From NCBI RefSeq assembly GCF_050589825.1, contig NZ_JBNGOZ010000001.1, positions 310,001 to 374,000 of the forward strand: 64,000 nt of DNA. The letters are read 5' to 3'. The notes below the pieces were generated by a model. The model had not been told where the DNA came from and searched no databases. It saw only the letters and a list, made by a program, of their open reading frames with translations. This DNA is from Carboxylicivirga longa. Its GTDB lineage: Bacteria > Bacteroidota > Bacteroidia > Bacteroidales > Marinilabiliaceae. The position numbers and the translations under genes were made by a program. Numbering within the stretch: the stretch's first letter is position 1; each line of letters opens with the position of its first letter. Below are positions 8,408 through 16,715 of the stretch, one piece after another.

Positions 8408-11400
8408 TTAGCGCACCTCATATTCCTGATGCTCGGGCTTTACATATTTTTTTGTTTCTAATTCTTTAAGGATGACCTCTATGGCTTTTTCCAGCTGTGG
8501 ATCAATATTTTTGGCTAGCTGACCGGCATCTTCATCCACTTCCACATCCGGGTCTACACCATGTCCTTCCTTAAACCATTCGCCGGTATAAGGGTCGTAC
8601 ATGCGGAAAGTTGGCGCGGTTACCCTACCACCATCAATCAGTTGGGGCATACCCGAAATGCCAATCAGTCCGCCCCAGGTGCGGGTACCCACCAGTTGGC
8701 CTAAGCCGGCTTTACGGAAATAGTCGGGGAAAGCATCACCTCCTGAACCACTCCAACCATTAATCAACATCACTTTAGGCCCGAAATGCGCTATTGGAGG
8801 CCATTGCCAGTCCTGGCCGTCGCGCACGGCCCAAAAAGCCAGGGGTTTGCGATTCAAGAGCTCTATAAAGCGATCCGGTATTTGTCCGCCGTTATTAAAG
8901 CGTTCGTCGATGATTAAGGCGCTTTTGGTCCATTGCCCCATGAATTGACGCACCAACTCATTTTGGCCATCGATACCCGTGCTGGGCACATAAATATAGC
9001 CTACCTTCCCATTGGTCGCTTCTGCAACACGAGTCCGCTTACTTTCAATCCATTCAAGGTTACGCAAGCGGTACTCATCTTTCATAGCTTTAACGACTAC
9101 TTTTCGGGCGCCATTAAATTGAGGCGTGCTGTTTACTGTCAACTCAATGGTTTTATCAGCATAGCCTTGCAAGGCGGCATAAGGTGATGCATTCACATCT
9201 ACCGGGGTGCCGTTCACAGCTAGTAAATAATCACCCTCGTTAACCGTAACGCCCGGTGCTGCCAATGGTGAAACAACTTCGGCATCCCAAATGCTGCCTT
9301 TTACAATGTGGTCAATGATGTAATGATTGTCTTTAACGGCAAAGTCAACACCAAGGTAGCCTACGGGCAGCTTAGAGGCTTGTTCAGTGTCTCCGCCGCC
9401 CTTGTAGGCATGCGAGGCATTTAATTCGCCAATCATCTCGCCCAATACAAAATTAACATCCCAACGGGTTACACAGGCTTCCAGTAAAGGCAGATACTGT
9501 TGATAAATAGCTTGCCAATCAAGGCCATGCATATTCTTGTCGTAAAAGAAATCACGCTCCATGCGCCAGGCATCCCGATAAATCTGTAACCACTCTTCTT
9601 TTGGGTTTATAGTAACCCTGAAATCTTTTGTGTTTAAAGGTTTATCTAATTTCTGATCTTCCGAAGGCGAGATAATGGCCAGGGTCTGATTTTTTCGTAC
9701 CAACAGCTTTTCTCCATTGGCAGCTACCTGATAGCCATCGATACCTTTCACAATGGTTTTTTCTTCACGCTCTTCCAAGTCGTAGTATTTGAGCGTATGT
9801 TTATCATCAGCTCCGGCCATAAACATAATCTTGCCCTTTACCGAAGCCAGGTTGCTATAGTCACCATTTTTAACAGGCAGCAGTACTATGCGACTCTCGA
9901 ACCCGGCTATATCAATTTTGGTGTCTTGAGTTTCTTCTTTAGCGTCCTTTTTTTCGTCCTTATCTTTTTTCTTCTTATCCGTTTCTTTTTTATCGTCCTT
10001 CTTTATTTCAACGCTATCGTTGCGGAAGGATAAAGGCGATGTCATATCCTTTGTTAAAGGTACAGCGGCCAGTAAAGTTGACTTTGGATAAATAAAGCTG
10101 TTGTCAAAGTCGCTGTATTCCGGGTTAAAATGACGATTAGTGGTAAAATACAGGTATTTACCCTCCACATCAAAAACCGGATTGGCATCGTTGTAATAAC
10201 CACTGCTTACCTGGTATAAACGGCGATTGACAATATCGAATAAAGCGATGGCCGACGTTCTTTTATCGGTATCTTTGGCATAGGCCAGCCACTGACTATT
10301 GGCGTCCCATGAAACGCTGAAATTACTTAACGCTCCATGAAAATAATACAGCTGTTTATCGATGGTGAGCACCTCTTTCGTGTCGATAAACACCACCTTA
10401 ATTTCCATGTTCTGCTCTATAAAAGCCAGTTTTTTACTATCGGGAGACCAATGTAAACTGTAACGGAAGCCATTGGTAAACGAGGTGATGGTTTGGGTAG
10501 AGCCATCTTCCATGTTGCGCAGTACCAGCTGGTATTCTCCCGAGGCATCGCTCCAGTAGGCCACGTATTTACCATTGGGCGACCATGCTGGTGAGCGTTC
10601 TGCCACGCCCGATGTCTGCGTGAGGTTAATGGTATATCCGTGCTCGGCAGGTAAGGTAAATATTTCTCCACGTACTTCCAGCGCCACGCGCTTGGCATCG
10701 TGAGCAATAAAAGTATTGGAGAAGCGGCCTTTTAAATCGATGTTTTGAGGCATTAAGCTTTGTTGGTCTGTCACTACATTCACTTTTACCTCCTTGCTTT
10801 TACTTGCATCGATATTATAGACATATAGCTTGCCGGCTGCTTCAAAAACAATGTCATCGGGGCCCATGGATGGGTAATGCACATCAGTATCGGTAAATTG
10901 CGTCAGCTGCTTAACTGCTTTGGTGCTTATGTTGTATTTCCAAAGATTAAAACGTTTTGCATCACCACGGTCTGATAAGAAATACACCTCGTTGCCCTTC
11001 ATCATTGGCAGCTCATTATTGGCGGCATGTTTGGCAATTTTCTCGGCCGATTTAGTTTCCAGATTCATCAGCCAAATATCGGGGGCAGTCCCTCCGCGAT
11101 ACCTTTTCCAGGTGCGTGTTAAGCGGCTCTTATCGGTGAAGGCAATGGTTTGTCCGTCTTCCGAAAAAGATCCAAACTCGGCATGTTCAATGGATAATCT
11201 TTGAGGCAGTCCTGTTTCGGGCTGGGTCAGGTAAAACTGGTTCCACCGCATCTTACCACTTTTACGAGCCGATGCAAACAAAACCTGTGTGCCATTGGGG
11301 TGCCAGTCCACCACCCTGTCGTTATAGCCATGCCAGGTATGGCGCGTGGGCATGCCACCGGTAACCGGAATGGTGTAAACATCGGTATTGCCAGAATAGT

Positions 11401-11641
11401 TGCCGCTAAAAGCAATGGTCTGGCCGTCGGGCGAAAACTTAGGAAAGGACTCTTCCCCTGTTGGAGAGCTTAGTTTTGTAGCCGTGCCGCCGTCTTTATC
11501 GACTATCCAGATATCGCCGGCATAGGTGAATGTGATTTGGGTTTTACTGATGTCGGGGTATCGAAACATCCGTGCATCAATTTGGGCATGGGCTAGCGTC
11601 CATACACATAATAACAGCATTGAGAAGATCGTCTTTTGCAT
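8408..11641 (-). CDS. tricorn-like protease, S41 family, with beta-propellers and PDZ domain
   Basis: Periplasmic or exported serine protease related to the archaeal tricorn core protease, which degrades peptides. A signal peptide (about 1-19, ending AHAQ) precedes WD40-like/PD40 propeller repeats (about 25-520: FSPDGQTIAF, WSPNGKYVAYWS, WSPDSKKLAF). Then come a Lys/Asp/Glu-rich linker (about 543-575), the C1 core, a PDZ domain (about 745-850, with VNEGDYLLAVNGTPV) and the S41 catalytic domain. S743-H744 (ASHAY) and the nucleophile S966 in GSGGDAFPDYF match tricorn Ser745-His746 and Ser965. Length 1077 aa is typical. It stands alone between a bidirectional terminator and the response-regulator gene. 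Confidence 0.92.
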   Translation of the reverse strand: MQKTIFSMLLLCVWTLAHAQIDARMFRYPDISKTQITFTYAGDIWIVDKDGGTATKLSSPTGEESFPKFSPDGQTIAFSGNYSGNTDVYTIPVTGGMPTRHTWHGYNDRVVDWHPNGTQVLFASARKSGKMRWNQFYLTQPETGLPQRLSIEHAEFGSFSEDGQTIAFTDKSRLTRTWKRYRGGTAPDIWLMNLETKSAEKIAKHAANNELPMMKGNEVYFLSDRGDAKRFNLWKYNISTKAVKQLTQFTDTDVHYPSMGPDDIVFEAAGKLYVYNIDASKSKEVKVNVVTDQQSLMPQNIDLKGRFSNTFIAHDAKRVALEVRGEIFTLPAEHGYTINLTQTSGVAERSPAWSPNGKYVAYWSDASGEYQLVLRNMEDGSTQTITSFTNGFRYSLHWSPDSKKLAFIEQNMEIKVVFIDTKEVLTIDKQLYYFHGALSNFSVSWDANSQWLAYAKDTDKRTSAIALFDIVNRRLYQVSSGYYNDANPVFDVEGKYLYFTTNRHFNPEYSDFDNSFIYPKSTLLAAVPLTKDMTSPLSFRNDSVEIKKDDKKETDKKKKDKDEKKDAKEETQDTKIDIAGFESRIVLLPVKNGDYSNLASVKGKIMFMAGADDKHTLKYYDLEEREEKTIVKGIDGYQVAANGEKLLVRKNQTLAIISPSEDQKLDKPLNTKDFRVTINPKEEWLQIYRDAWRMERDFFYDKNMHGLDWQAIYQQYLPLLEACVTRWDVNFVLGEMIGELNASHAYKGGGDTEQASKLPVGYLGVDFAVKDNHYIIDHIVKGSIWDAEVVSPLAAPGVTVNEGDYLLAVNGTPVDVNASPYAALQGYADKTIELTVNSTPQFNGARKVVVKAMKDEYRLRNLEWIESKRTRVAEATNGKVGYIYVPSTGIDGQNELVRQFMGQWTKSALIIDERFNNGGQIPDRFIELLNRKPLAFWAVRDGQDWQWPPIAHFGPKVMLINGWSGSGGDAFPDYFRKAGLGQLVGTRTWGGLIGISGMPQLIDGGRVTAPTFRMYDPYTGEWFKEGHGVDPDVEVDEDAGQLAKNIDPQLEKAIEVILKELETKKYVKPEHQEYEVR

Positions 11642-11894
11642 GCTTACATAGATTTCGTTAATAATAGTCTATTATGTATGTAATTTCATGATATTTAATG
11701 AGAAACAAAAGTTTAATCATGATTTTTACTTCAATTGATGTGGTGGCCTAAAGTGTTTAATAGCATATGAATACTTTTAAATGGTATTCATGACAGTTTT
11801 AATAATTTTAATTGATGAGCTGACTAGAAGATGTATCTGATATTTCATACCTTAAGCATGTTTCAGTGTTAGGTTCACATTTTAAGTTGTTTAA

Positions 11895-12578
11895 ATGATG
11901 ATGGAAGAAGAGCAGGAGAGGGGTACCGCTGAGGGGGATGGCAGCGTGAAAGAAGTGGTGATTGTGGACGACCAAAATCTCTTTGCCGAAGGTATCACAA
12001 CGATTATTAATGGCATACAGCAAGTGAAGGTGACGGCGACACTGGAGAATGGTAATAAGCTAATTGAAAAGCTGGATGTGTTGCGACCCGATGTACTATT
12101 TCTCGACCTTAACCTACCGGGTAAAAATGGTTTAGAGCTGCTGGCAGACATTCGGTGTTGTTTCCCCGATTTGATCATTGCCATTTTAACCATGTACGAA
12201 GATGCCTACCTGGTGAAGAAGATTAGGGAGGGTAAGGCCAATGCTTACCTTACAAAAAAAGCGAGCATTGAGGAGCTGCAACACGTTATTTTCTCCGTGC
12301 CCAGCGATTCATTTTTTATTAGTGAAAGCATACAGGTTGATGATGCGGATGCCTTTGAGTTGGCCGATGATGACTTTACGGTGAAAGCGCAGATTACTCA
12401 GCGCGAAAAGGAGATCATCCGCCTGATTGTGGATGGGAAAAGCACCGAAGAGATATCAGAAGCCCTCATCATTAGTTACGAGACGGTAAAGACGCACCGT
12501 AAAAACATCTTTCGCAAGCTACAGCTGAATAAGGTAACCGAGCTAATCAAATACGCCTATGAGCACCAGCTTTTGTAA
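11895..12578 (+). CDS. NarL/LuxR-family response regulator
   Basis: DNA-binding response regulator. The receiver domain spans about residues 18-135, with the acidic pair D25-D26, phospho-acceptor D71 (FLDLNLPG) and K121/K122 (LTKKAS). A LuxR-type HTH follows (about 160-222: ITQREKEIIRLI, STEEISEALIISYETVKTHRKNI). The coding end overlaps the next gene, a histidine kinase, by 20 bp, so the two are almost certainly a co-translated pair. Three ATG codons stand in a row at the start. The first is used here, and the exact choice is uncertain because the first 17 residues lie outside the domain. Confidence 0.93.
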   Translation: MMMEEEQERGTAEGDGSVKEVVIVDDQNLFAEGITTIINGIQQVKVTATLENGNKLIEKLDVLRPDVLFLDLNLPGKNGLELLADIRCCFPDLIIAILTMYEDAYLVKKIREGKANAYLTKKASIEELQHVIFSVPSDSFFISESIQVDDADAFELADDDFTVKAQITQREKEIIRLIVDGKSTEEISEALIISYETVKTHRKNIFRKLQLNKVTELIKYAYEHQLL

Positions 12579-14433
12579 GATCTTCAAGCCTGGGAAGGTG
12601 TTGATGCCGGCCTTATTGCTGTTTCACCTGGTGGCCTGTAATCACTCACCGCCCGATGCCTTGGAATCGGCCATGATCCTCCAGGATAATTTTCGTTCTG
12701 TTACCTTGAAAAAACACTGTTGCCTTTATACATCGCTGCAGGATATAGCCATCGATAGTATTGTTTTAAGGTTACAGGACGGCCAGGCTGAATGCGCTAA
12801 GCTCCGGTATAACGATTTTATATGGCTGTACTTCACCCTCGATAATCAAAGCCGGCATAGCAATTATGCCTTGGAAATCAACAATAACTACCTGCACCAC
12901 TATGAGCTTTATCAAATCACTGACGATACCATACGTTCGATAGGCAAAGGAGGCATTGCCTATCCTTTCCATGAGCGCAGTATAGAAAACCGGCGTTTTA
13001 TAGAAGCCTTGCAAATAGCTCCCGGCCAAACGTGCTCTTATATTTTAAAAATAGACGACCGCGAGCGCGAGACCAGCCTCTCGCTAAGGATCTGGAACCG
13101 TGCTGCCTTCAATAAAAGCGAAGCAAGCGACCTACTGTTTTACAACCTTTATTTCGGAGGCCTGGTGTTTATCGCACTTTTTAGCTTGGTGATGGGCACC
13201 ATACTTAAGATGCGGGTATTTTTTGCCTATAGCCTCTATGCCGTGCTTATGGCCTACTTTATGTTTGATAATCTGGGTTTTGCCTACGAATTCTTATATC
13301 CCGATGCACCTTCTTTGAAGCGCTTTTTGGATACTCTTATGATCACACCCCTGCTTTTTTCTTTTGTTAACTTTGGAGTCGTCTATTTCAATGTAAAAAG
13401 CCGCCATCCTATTTTATATCGCTATGTGCAAATTTTCTATGGGGCGCAGCTGCTTTACCTGCTGCTTTGGGCCATCACCCGCGCATCGTGGCCCATTCAC
13501 TACTATATTTTAATGAACTACTGCTTTGTGCTGCTTACCTTTGTGGTGCAAATTGCCATTGTGGTGCAGGGCATCAAACACCAGCGCACCAAGGCCTTAT
13601 TTTTTATGACTGCTGTGGGGGTGTTGCTCATCGGTGCGGTTCTTTTTGCCCTCTCGTATGCCGGTCGCCTGCCCTACGAGTGGTTTCCCACCAATCCGCT
13701 TTTAATGGGCTCGGTGCTTGAGTTCGGCATCTTTTCGCTGGCGCTTGTTTATGAGGTACACCAAATCAACAAAGCTAAAAACGACCTTCTGCTGGCCAAT
13801 GCCCGCCATCAAAAGGAACTGTTGGCGGCCTACGTGGAAGGGACAGAAAAGGAGCGTGCCCGCCTATCGGCCGAGTTGCACGATAACGTGGGCAGTCGCT
13901 TGGCTCTGCTCAAGCATAAGGTGAATCAACCTACGGATAGCGAAGAGCTGAATACCGATTTGGATAAGCTCTATCGTAATGTGCGTTCCATGTCGCATGC
14001 TCTGGCACCTCATGCTCTGGCACCTCATGCTCTGGAGCTCATGGGGCTGCGTGAGTTCTTGCAGCGTTATTTGAGTGATTATCGGAAAAGTACAGACATA
14101 CACGTTAATGCCTACTTTGATGAACTTCCCGCAGGCATCAGTCCTGACTTATCCCGTCAGGTGTTTCGTATCGTGCAGGAGGCGCTGCAAAATATTCTGA
14201 AATATGCCGAGGCATCGCTGGTAGAGCTACAGCTTGTGGTGCACGAGGCCGAACTCATCCTCACCATTGATGATGATGGCAAAGGCTTTGATGCGGCTGC
14301 TATCAACGCCGTGGCGTCCCATGGAATTCATAACATGCAGTCGCGCGCCAAGGCGCTGGGTGGCAGCTTTGAGTTAAGCACCAGCCCCGGAAAAGGCACA
14401 CACATCGTGGCCAAACTTCCCCTCGAGGTATAG
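12559..14433 (+). CDS. 7TMR-DISM sensor histidine kinase (HisKA_3 type)
   Basis: Sensor partner of the overlapping response regulator. A hydrophobic N-terminus with a lipoprotein-like LVAC (Cys27) leads to an extracytoplasmic 7TMR-DISM sensing domain (about 40-185), seven membrane helices (about 190-400), a short coiled coil, and a NarX/DesK-type kinase core. The phospho-acceptor is H441 in RLSAELHDNVGSRL. The ATPase domain has FRIVQEALQNILKYA, DDDGKGFD and GIHNMQSRAKALGG. The dimerisation region carries an in-frame 15-bp tandem duplication (HALAP at 480-484 and 485-489, then HALEL), where relatives have a single copy. The ligand is not evident. No other gene is in the operon. Confidence 0.92.
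   Translation: MSTSFCKIFKPGKVLMPALLLFHLVACNHSPPDALESAMILQDNFRSVTLKKHCCLYTSLQDIAIDSIVLRLQDGQAECAKLRYNDFIWLYFTLDNQSRHSNYALEINNNYLHHYELYQITDDTIRSIGKGGIAYPFHERSIENRRFIEALQIAPGQTCSYILKIDDRERETSLSLRIWNRAAFNKSEASDLLFYNLYFGGLVFIALFSLVMGTILKMRVFFAYSLYAVLMAYFMFDNLGFAYEFLYPDAPSLKRFLDTLMITPLLFSFVNFGVVYFNVKSRHPILYRYVQIFYGAQLLYLLLWAITRASWPIHYYILMNYCFVLLTFVVQIAIVVQGIKHQRTKALFFMTAVGVLLIGAVLFALSYAGRLPYEWFPTNPLLMGSVLEFGIFSLALVYEVHQINKAKNDLLLANARHQKELLAAYVEGTEKERARLSAELHDNVGSRLALLKHKVNQPTDSEELNTDLDKLYRNVRSMSHALAPHALAPHALELMGLREFLQRYLSDYRKSTDIHVNAYFDELPAGISPDLSRQVFRIVQEALQNILKYAEASLVELQLVVHEAELILTIDDDGKGFDAAAINAVASHGIHNMQSRAKALGGSFELSTSPGKGTHIVAKLPLEV
13996..14039 (+). repeat. 15-bp tandem repeat inside the histidine kinase gene
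   Basis: CATGCTCTGGCACCT occurs at 13996-14010 and 14011-14025, followed by a partial third unit CATGCTCTGGAGCT at 14026-14039. It is in frame and adds one extra HALAP next to the conserved SHxLxPxxLExxGL segment of the kinase. Confidence 0.9.
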
Positions 14434-14572
14434 TAGAGTATTCAGGTGTTTTACAGAACGTTCGTCATCACAAGGCGCTTACAAAAAACCGTTCCGTAAA
14501 CACTTAATTAGTTGGGAATCTTCAAAACTTATAATTGGATTTAATCGCCTCCGTTTGTCTCTCTTCAGGCAA

Positions 14573-14621
14573 TTTACCCCTTTTGGGGGATTTACCTTCA
14601 ATTATGGCAAGCTTAATTTTG
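14573..14621 (+). promoter_or_regulatory. promoter with CCCC-TTTT-GGGG operator before the PAS-LuxR gene
   Basis: ATTTACCCC-TTTT-GGGGGATTTAC (14572-14595) contains the palindrome CCCC/GGGG at 14577-14588 inside an ATTTAC direct repeat. A perfect Bacteroidota -7 box TAATTTTG follows at 14614-14621. The same palindrome, the same GGGGGATTTAC right arm and the same 37-bp distance to an identical TAATTTTG recur at 15516-15560. The shared spacing indicates an activator site replacing the -33 element, plausibly bound by the PAS-LuxR protein encoded just downstream. Confidence 0.7.
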
Positions 14622-14727
14622 TTTTAGTTAAGAGAAATACAACAACATTGAGTTGAAGTATTCAGGCCGATGGCTTCAAGATGTTAGACAAAACGAAATA
14701 CAAACAGATAGATAATTTGAAAGAGCT

Positions 14728-15504
14728 ATGGAAGAGCTAATGGTGAAGAAAGAGCAGGGGAAGGGCACATTTTTAGATAATATTATTTCATATCTGCCGG
14801 CATCGGTGCATGTAATAGAAATAAACGAACGTTTAGAAACCAAACTTTATTGGAGCAGCGGTAACTACGAGAAATATACCGGAGTGACGGTTGATCAGCG
14901 GAAGGCCATGGGCTTCTTGCATCCCCGGGATATTTATCACCCCGATGATGTGGAGCCCATATTAGCATTGACGGAATATTTATATGCGAATCCCGGGGCC
15001 GAGGCCTCCCTCTTTTGTCGATTTTGTATTCATAATCAATCACAATGGGTTTATGTGAAGCTTCGGCGTATATCCGTTGTATCCGGAAAAAGGCATGCCT
15101 TGAGTTTATTTTTTCCCCTGGGAAATGCCCATGGGGTGAATCATTTACAGTTCGATACTTATTTAAAAGAAAAAGCATGCCATAAAAACAAATCTAAGCT
15201 GGAGGTGTTAACGCCCAGTGAATTACAAGTGTTTCGATTACTGGGCACTGGCTTATCAACAAAAGAGGCAGCCGATGCTCTTTGCAGAAGCCGTGAAACG
15301 GTGAACAACCACCGGCGTGCAATTTTTAAAAAGCTTGATATTCATAAAATAGGTGAGTTGGTGGCCTTGGTTAAGGAATGTGGTTTGGATCGATCATCTC
15401 AGCCTGATAATCAGTTTGTTTATGAGAAAGCAAAAAGGACAGAGAAAAGTATGCCCTATATGGGAAGTGTGATTGATAAAAGTTATCAATTGAATACCGG
15501 GTAA
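14728..15504 (+). CDS. PAS-domain LuxR-family transcriptional regulator
   Basis: Cytoplasmic one-component regulator. The first 140 residues have a PAS-like pattern (YWSSGNYEKYTG about 35-46, then HPRDIYHPDDVEPI, and WVYVKLRRISVV as a late strand). The C-terminal LuxR HTH is at about 158-222 (LTPSELQVFRLLGTGLSTKE, SRETVNNHRRAIFKKL). No receiver domain and no signal peptide are seen. Nearly identical palindromic promoters lie before this gene and before the next gene (15657), which suggests autoregulation and control of the hydrolase/dipeptidase unit. The start ATG at 14728 has a second possible ATG four codons later (14740). Confidence 0.87.
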   Translation: MEELMVKKEQGKGTFLDNIISYLPASVHVIEINERLETKLYWSSGNYEKYTGVTVDQRKAMGFLHPRDIYHPDDVEPILALTEYLYANPGAEASLFCRFCIHNQSQWVYVKLRRISVVSGKRHALSLFFPLGNAHGVNHLQFDTYLKEKACHKNKSKLEVLTPSELQVFRLLGTGLSTKEAADALCRSRETVNNHRRAIFKKLDIHKIGELVALVKECGLDRSSQPDNQFVYEKAKRTEKSMPYMGSVIDKSYQLNTG

Positions 15505-15511
15505 AAGCCAA

Positions 15512-15560
15512 TATACCCCTTTCGGGGGATTTACTATGGTTTAGCACCGGTTTAATTTTG
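15512..15560 (+). promoter_or_regulatory. promoter with CCCC-TTTC-GGGG operator before the DUF900 hydrolase gene
   Basis: TACCCC-TTTC-GGGGGATTTAC (15514-15534) is followed by TAATTTTG at 15553-15560. CCCC starts at 15516, exactly 37 bp before the -7 box, as in the copy upstream of 14728. The 17 bp between GGGGGATTTAC and TTAATTTTG differ in sequence but not in length. A 96-bp leader separates it from the start codon. Confidence 0.7.
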
Positions 15561-15656
15561 GCATTACACTATTAGTCAACTTTTTCGGTGGTAGTCTCAT
15601 AGTAGATGATTTTGAAATCATTCATAAACATATTATTATAATTTAATTTTTGCATT

Positions 15657-16667
15657 ATGACAAAATCCAATTTATTTATTAGTGTGCGCAATGTTATTAA
15701 GCCAAAGGATGGTACCCCTTATTTTGGAAACGAACCCGGTACAACCACATATTTAGACATACCGAATGGAGAAAAGCCTCATCCTGAAAATCATCGTGTT
15801 AATTTAAAATCCTGGATTGCTGAAGTGTTATCGCGAGCCGAAGTAGGAAAGTATAAAGATGGAGAGGGTGGCCAAAGCATGGATGGTTATAGTTACGGCG
15901 ATCTTCTAATTTTTGTACATGGCTATAACAATTCAATGGAGGTGGTTATGAAACGACACGATTTGCTTCAAAAGCGACTTTCCGAAAAAGGGTTTAAAGG
16001 AGCGATAATAAGCTTTGACTGGCCCAGTGATGCGCGCACTTTAAATTATTTAGAAGACCGTTCAGATGCCAAAGCAACAGCAAGTAAGCTGGTTAAGGAT
16101 GGCATAGCCTTGCTCGCAGCTAATCAGGTGGCTGAGGATAGGAACAAGTGTGATATTGATGTTCATCTCCTTGGTCACTCTACAGGTGCGTATGTTATCC
16201 GGGAGGCCTTTTACGAAGCCAATCAAAATAGACGGTTATCCAGAATTAATTGGCAGGTTAGTCAGATAGTATTTATAGGAGGAGATATTGCGCGACGATC
16301 ATTATCTGCACGTAATCCGAAGTCTCAGGCTCTTTTTCAGCATTCTGTGCGAATAACCAATTATCAGAATCCATTCGATAGAGCGCTGAAGCTTTCCAAT
16401 GTGAAACGCTTTGGGGTATCTCCTCGAATAGGTCGTGTTGGTGTGCCTGATAATAAACCCGAAACTGTTGTTAATGTCAATGTTGGAGATCATTGGCGTG
16501 AGCTTAAACGTAGTGATAACAATTCCGATGGTTCGTGGTCACATTCCTGGCACTTTGATGATCCTACCTTTGCTGATGACCTTGTGTACACGCTCAATGG
16601 CGATATTGACCGAAATAGTATTCCTACGCGTGTATTGCAAAATGGAAATTTAACACTGAAAAAGTGA
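15657..16667 (+). CDS. alpha/beta hydrolase of the DUF900 type
   Basis: Predicted serine hydrolase of the DUF900-like alpha/beta family. The strand before the oxyanion loop reads LLIFVHGYNN (about 82-91). The nucleophile elbow is GHSTG with Ser175. FDWPSDA (about 121-127) follows the pattern of this family, and the likely acid/His residues lie in the last third, including the SHSWHFDD segment near 295-302. There is no signal peptide, so it should act in the cytoplasm unless exported otherwise. The substrate is unknown. It is followed after about 48 bp by an M19-like dipeptidase, likely in one operon under the palindromic promoter. Confidence 0.8.
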   Translation: MTKSNLFISVRNVIKPKDGTPYFGNEPGTTTYLDIPNGEKPHPENHRVNLKSWIAEVLSRAEVGKYKDGEGGQSMDGYSYGDLLIFVHGYNNSMEVVMKRHDLLQKRLSEKGFKGAIISFDWPSDARTLNYLEDRSDAKATASKLVKDGIALLAANQVAEDRNKCDIDVHLLGHSTGAYVIREAFYEANQNRRLSRINWQVSQIVFIGGDIARRSLSARNPKSQALFQHSVRITNYQNPFDRALKLSNVKRFGVSPRIGRVGVPDNKPETVVNVNVGDHWRELKRSDNNSDGSWSHSWHFDDPTFADDLVYTLNGDIDRNSIPTRVLQNGNLTLKK

Positions 16668-16715
16668 TCCATCTTTAAATGTGTGACAGAGGTTTGTTTA
16701 ATTAATAATAATATT

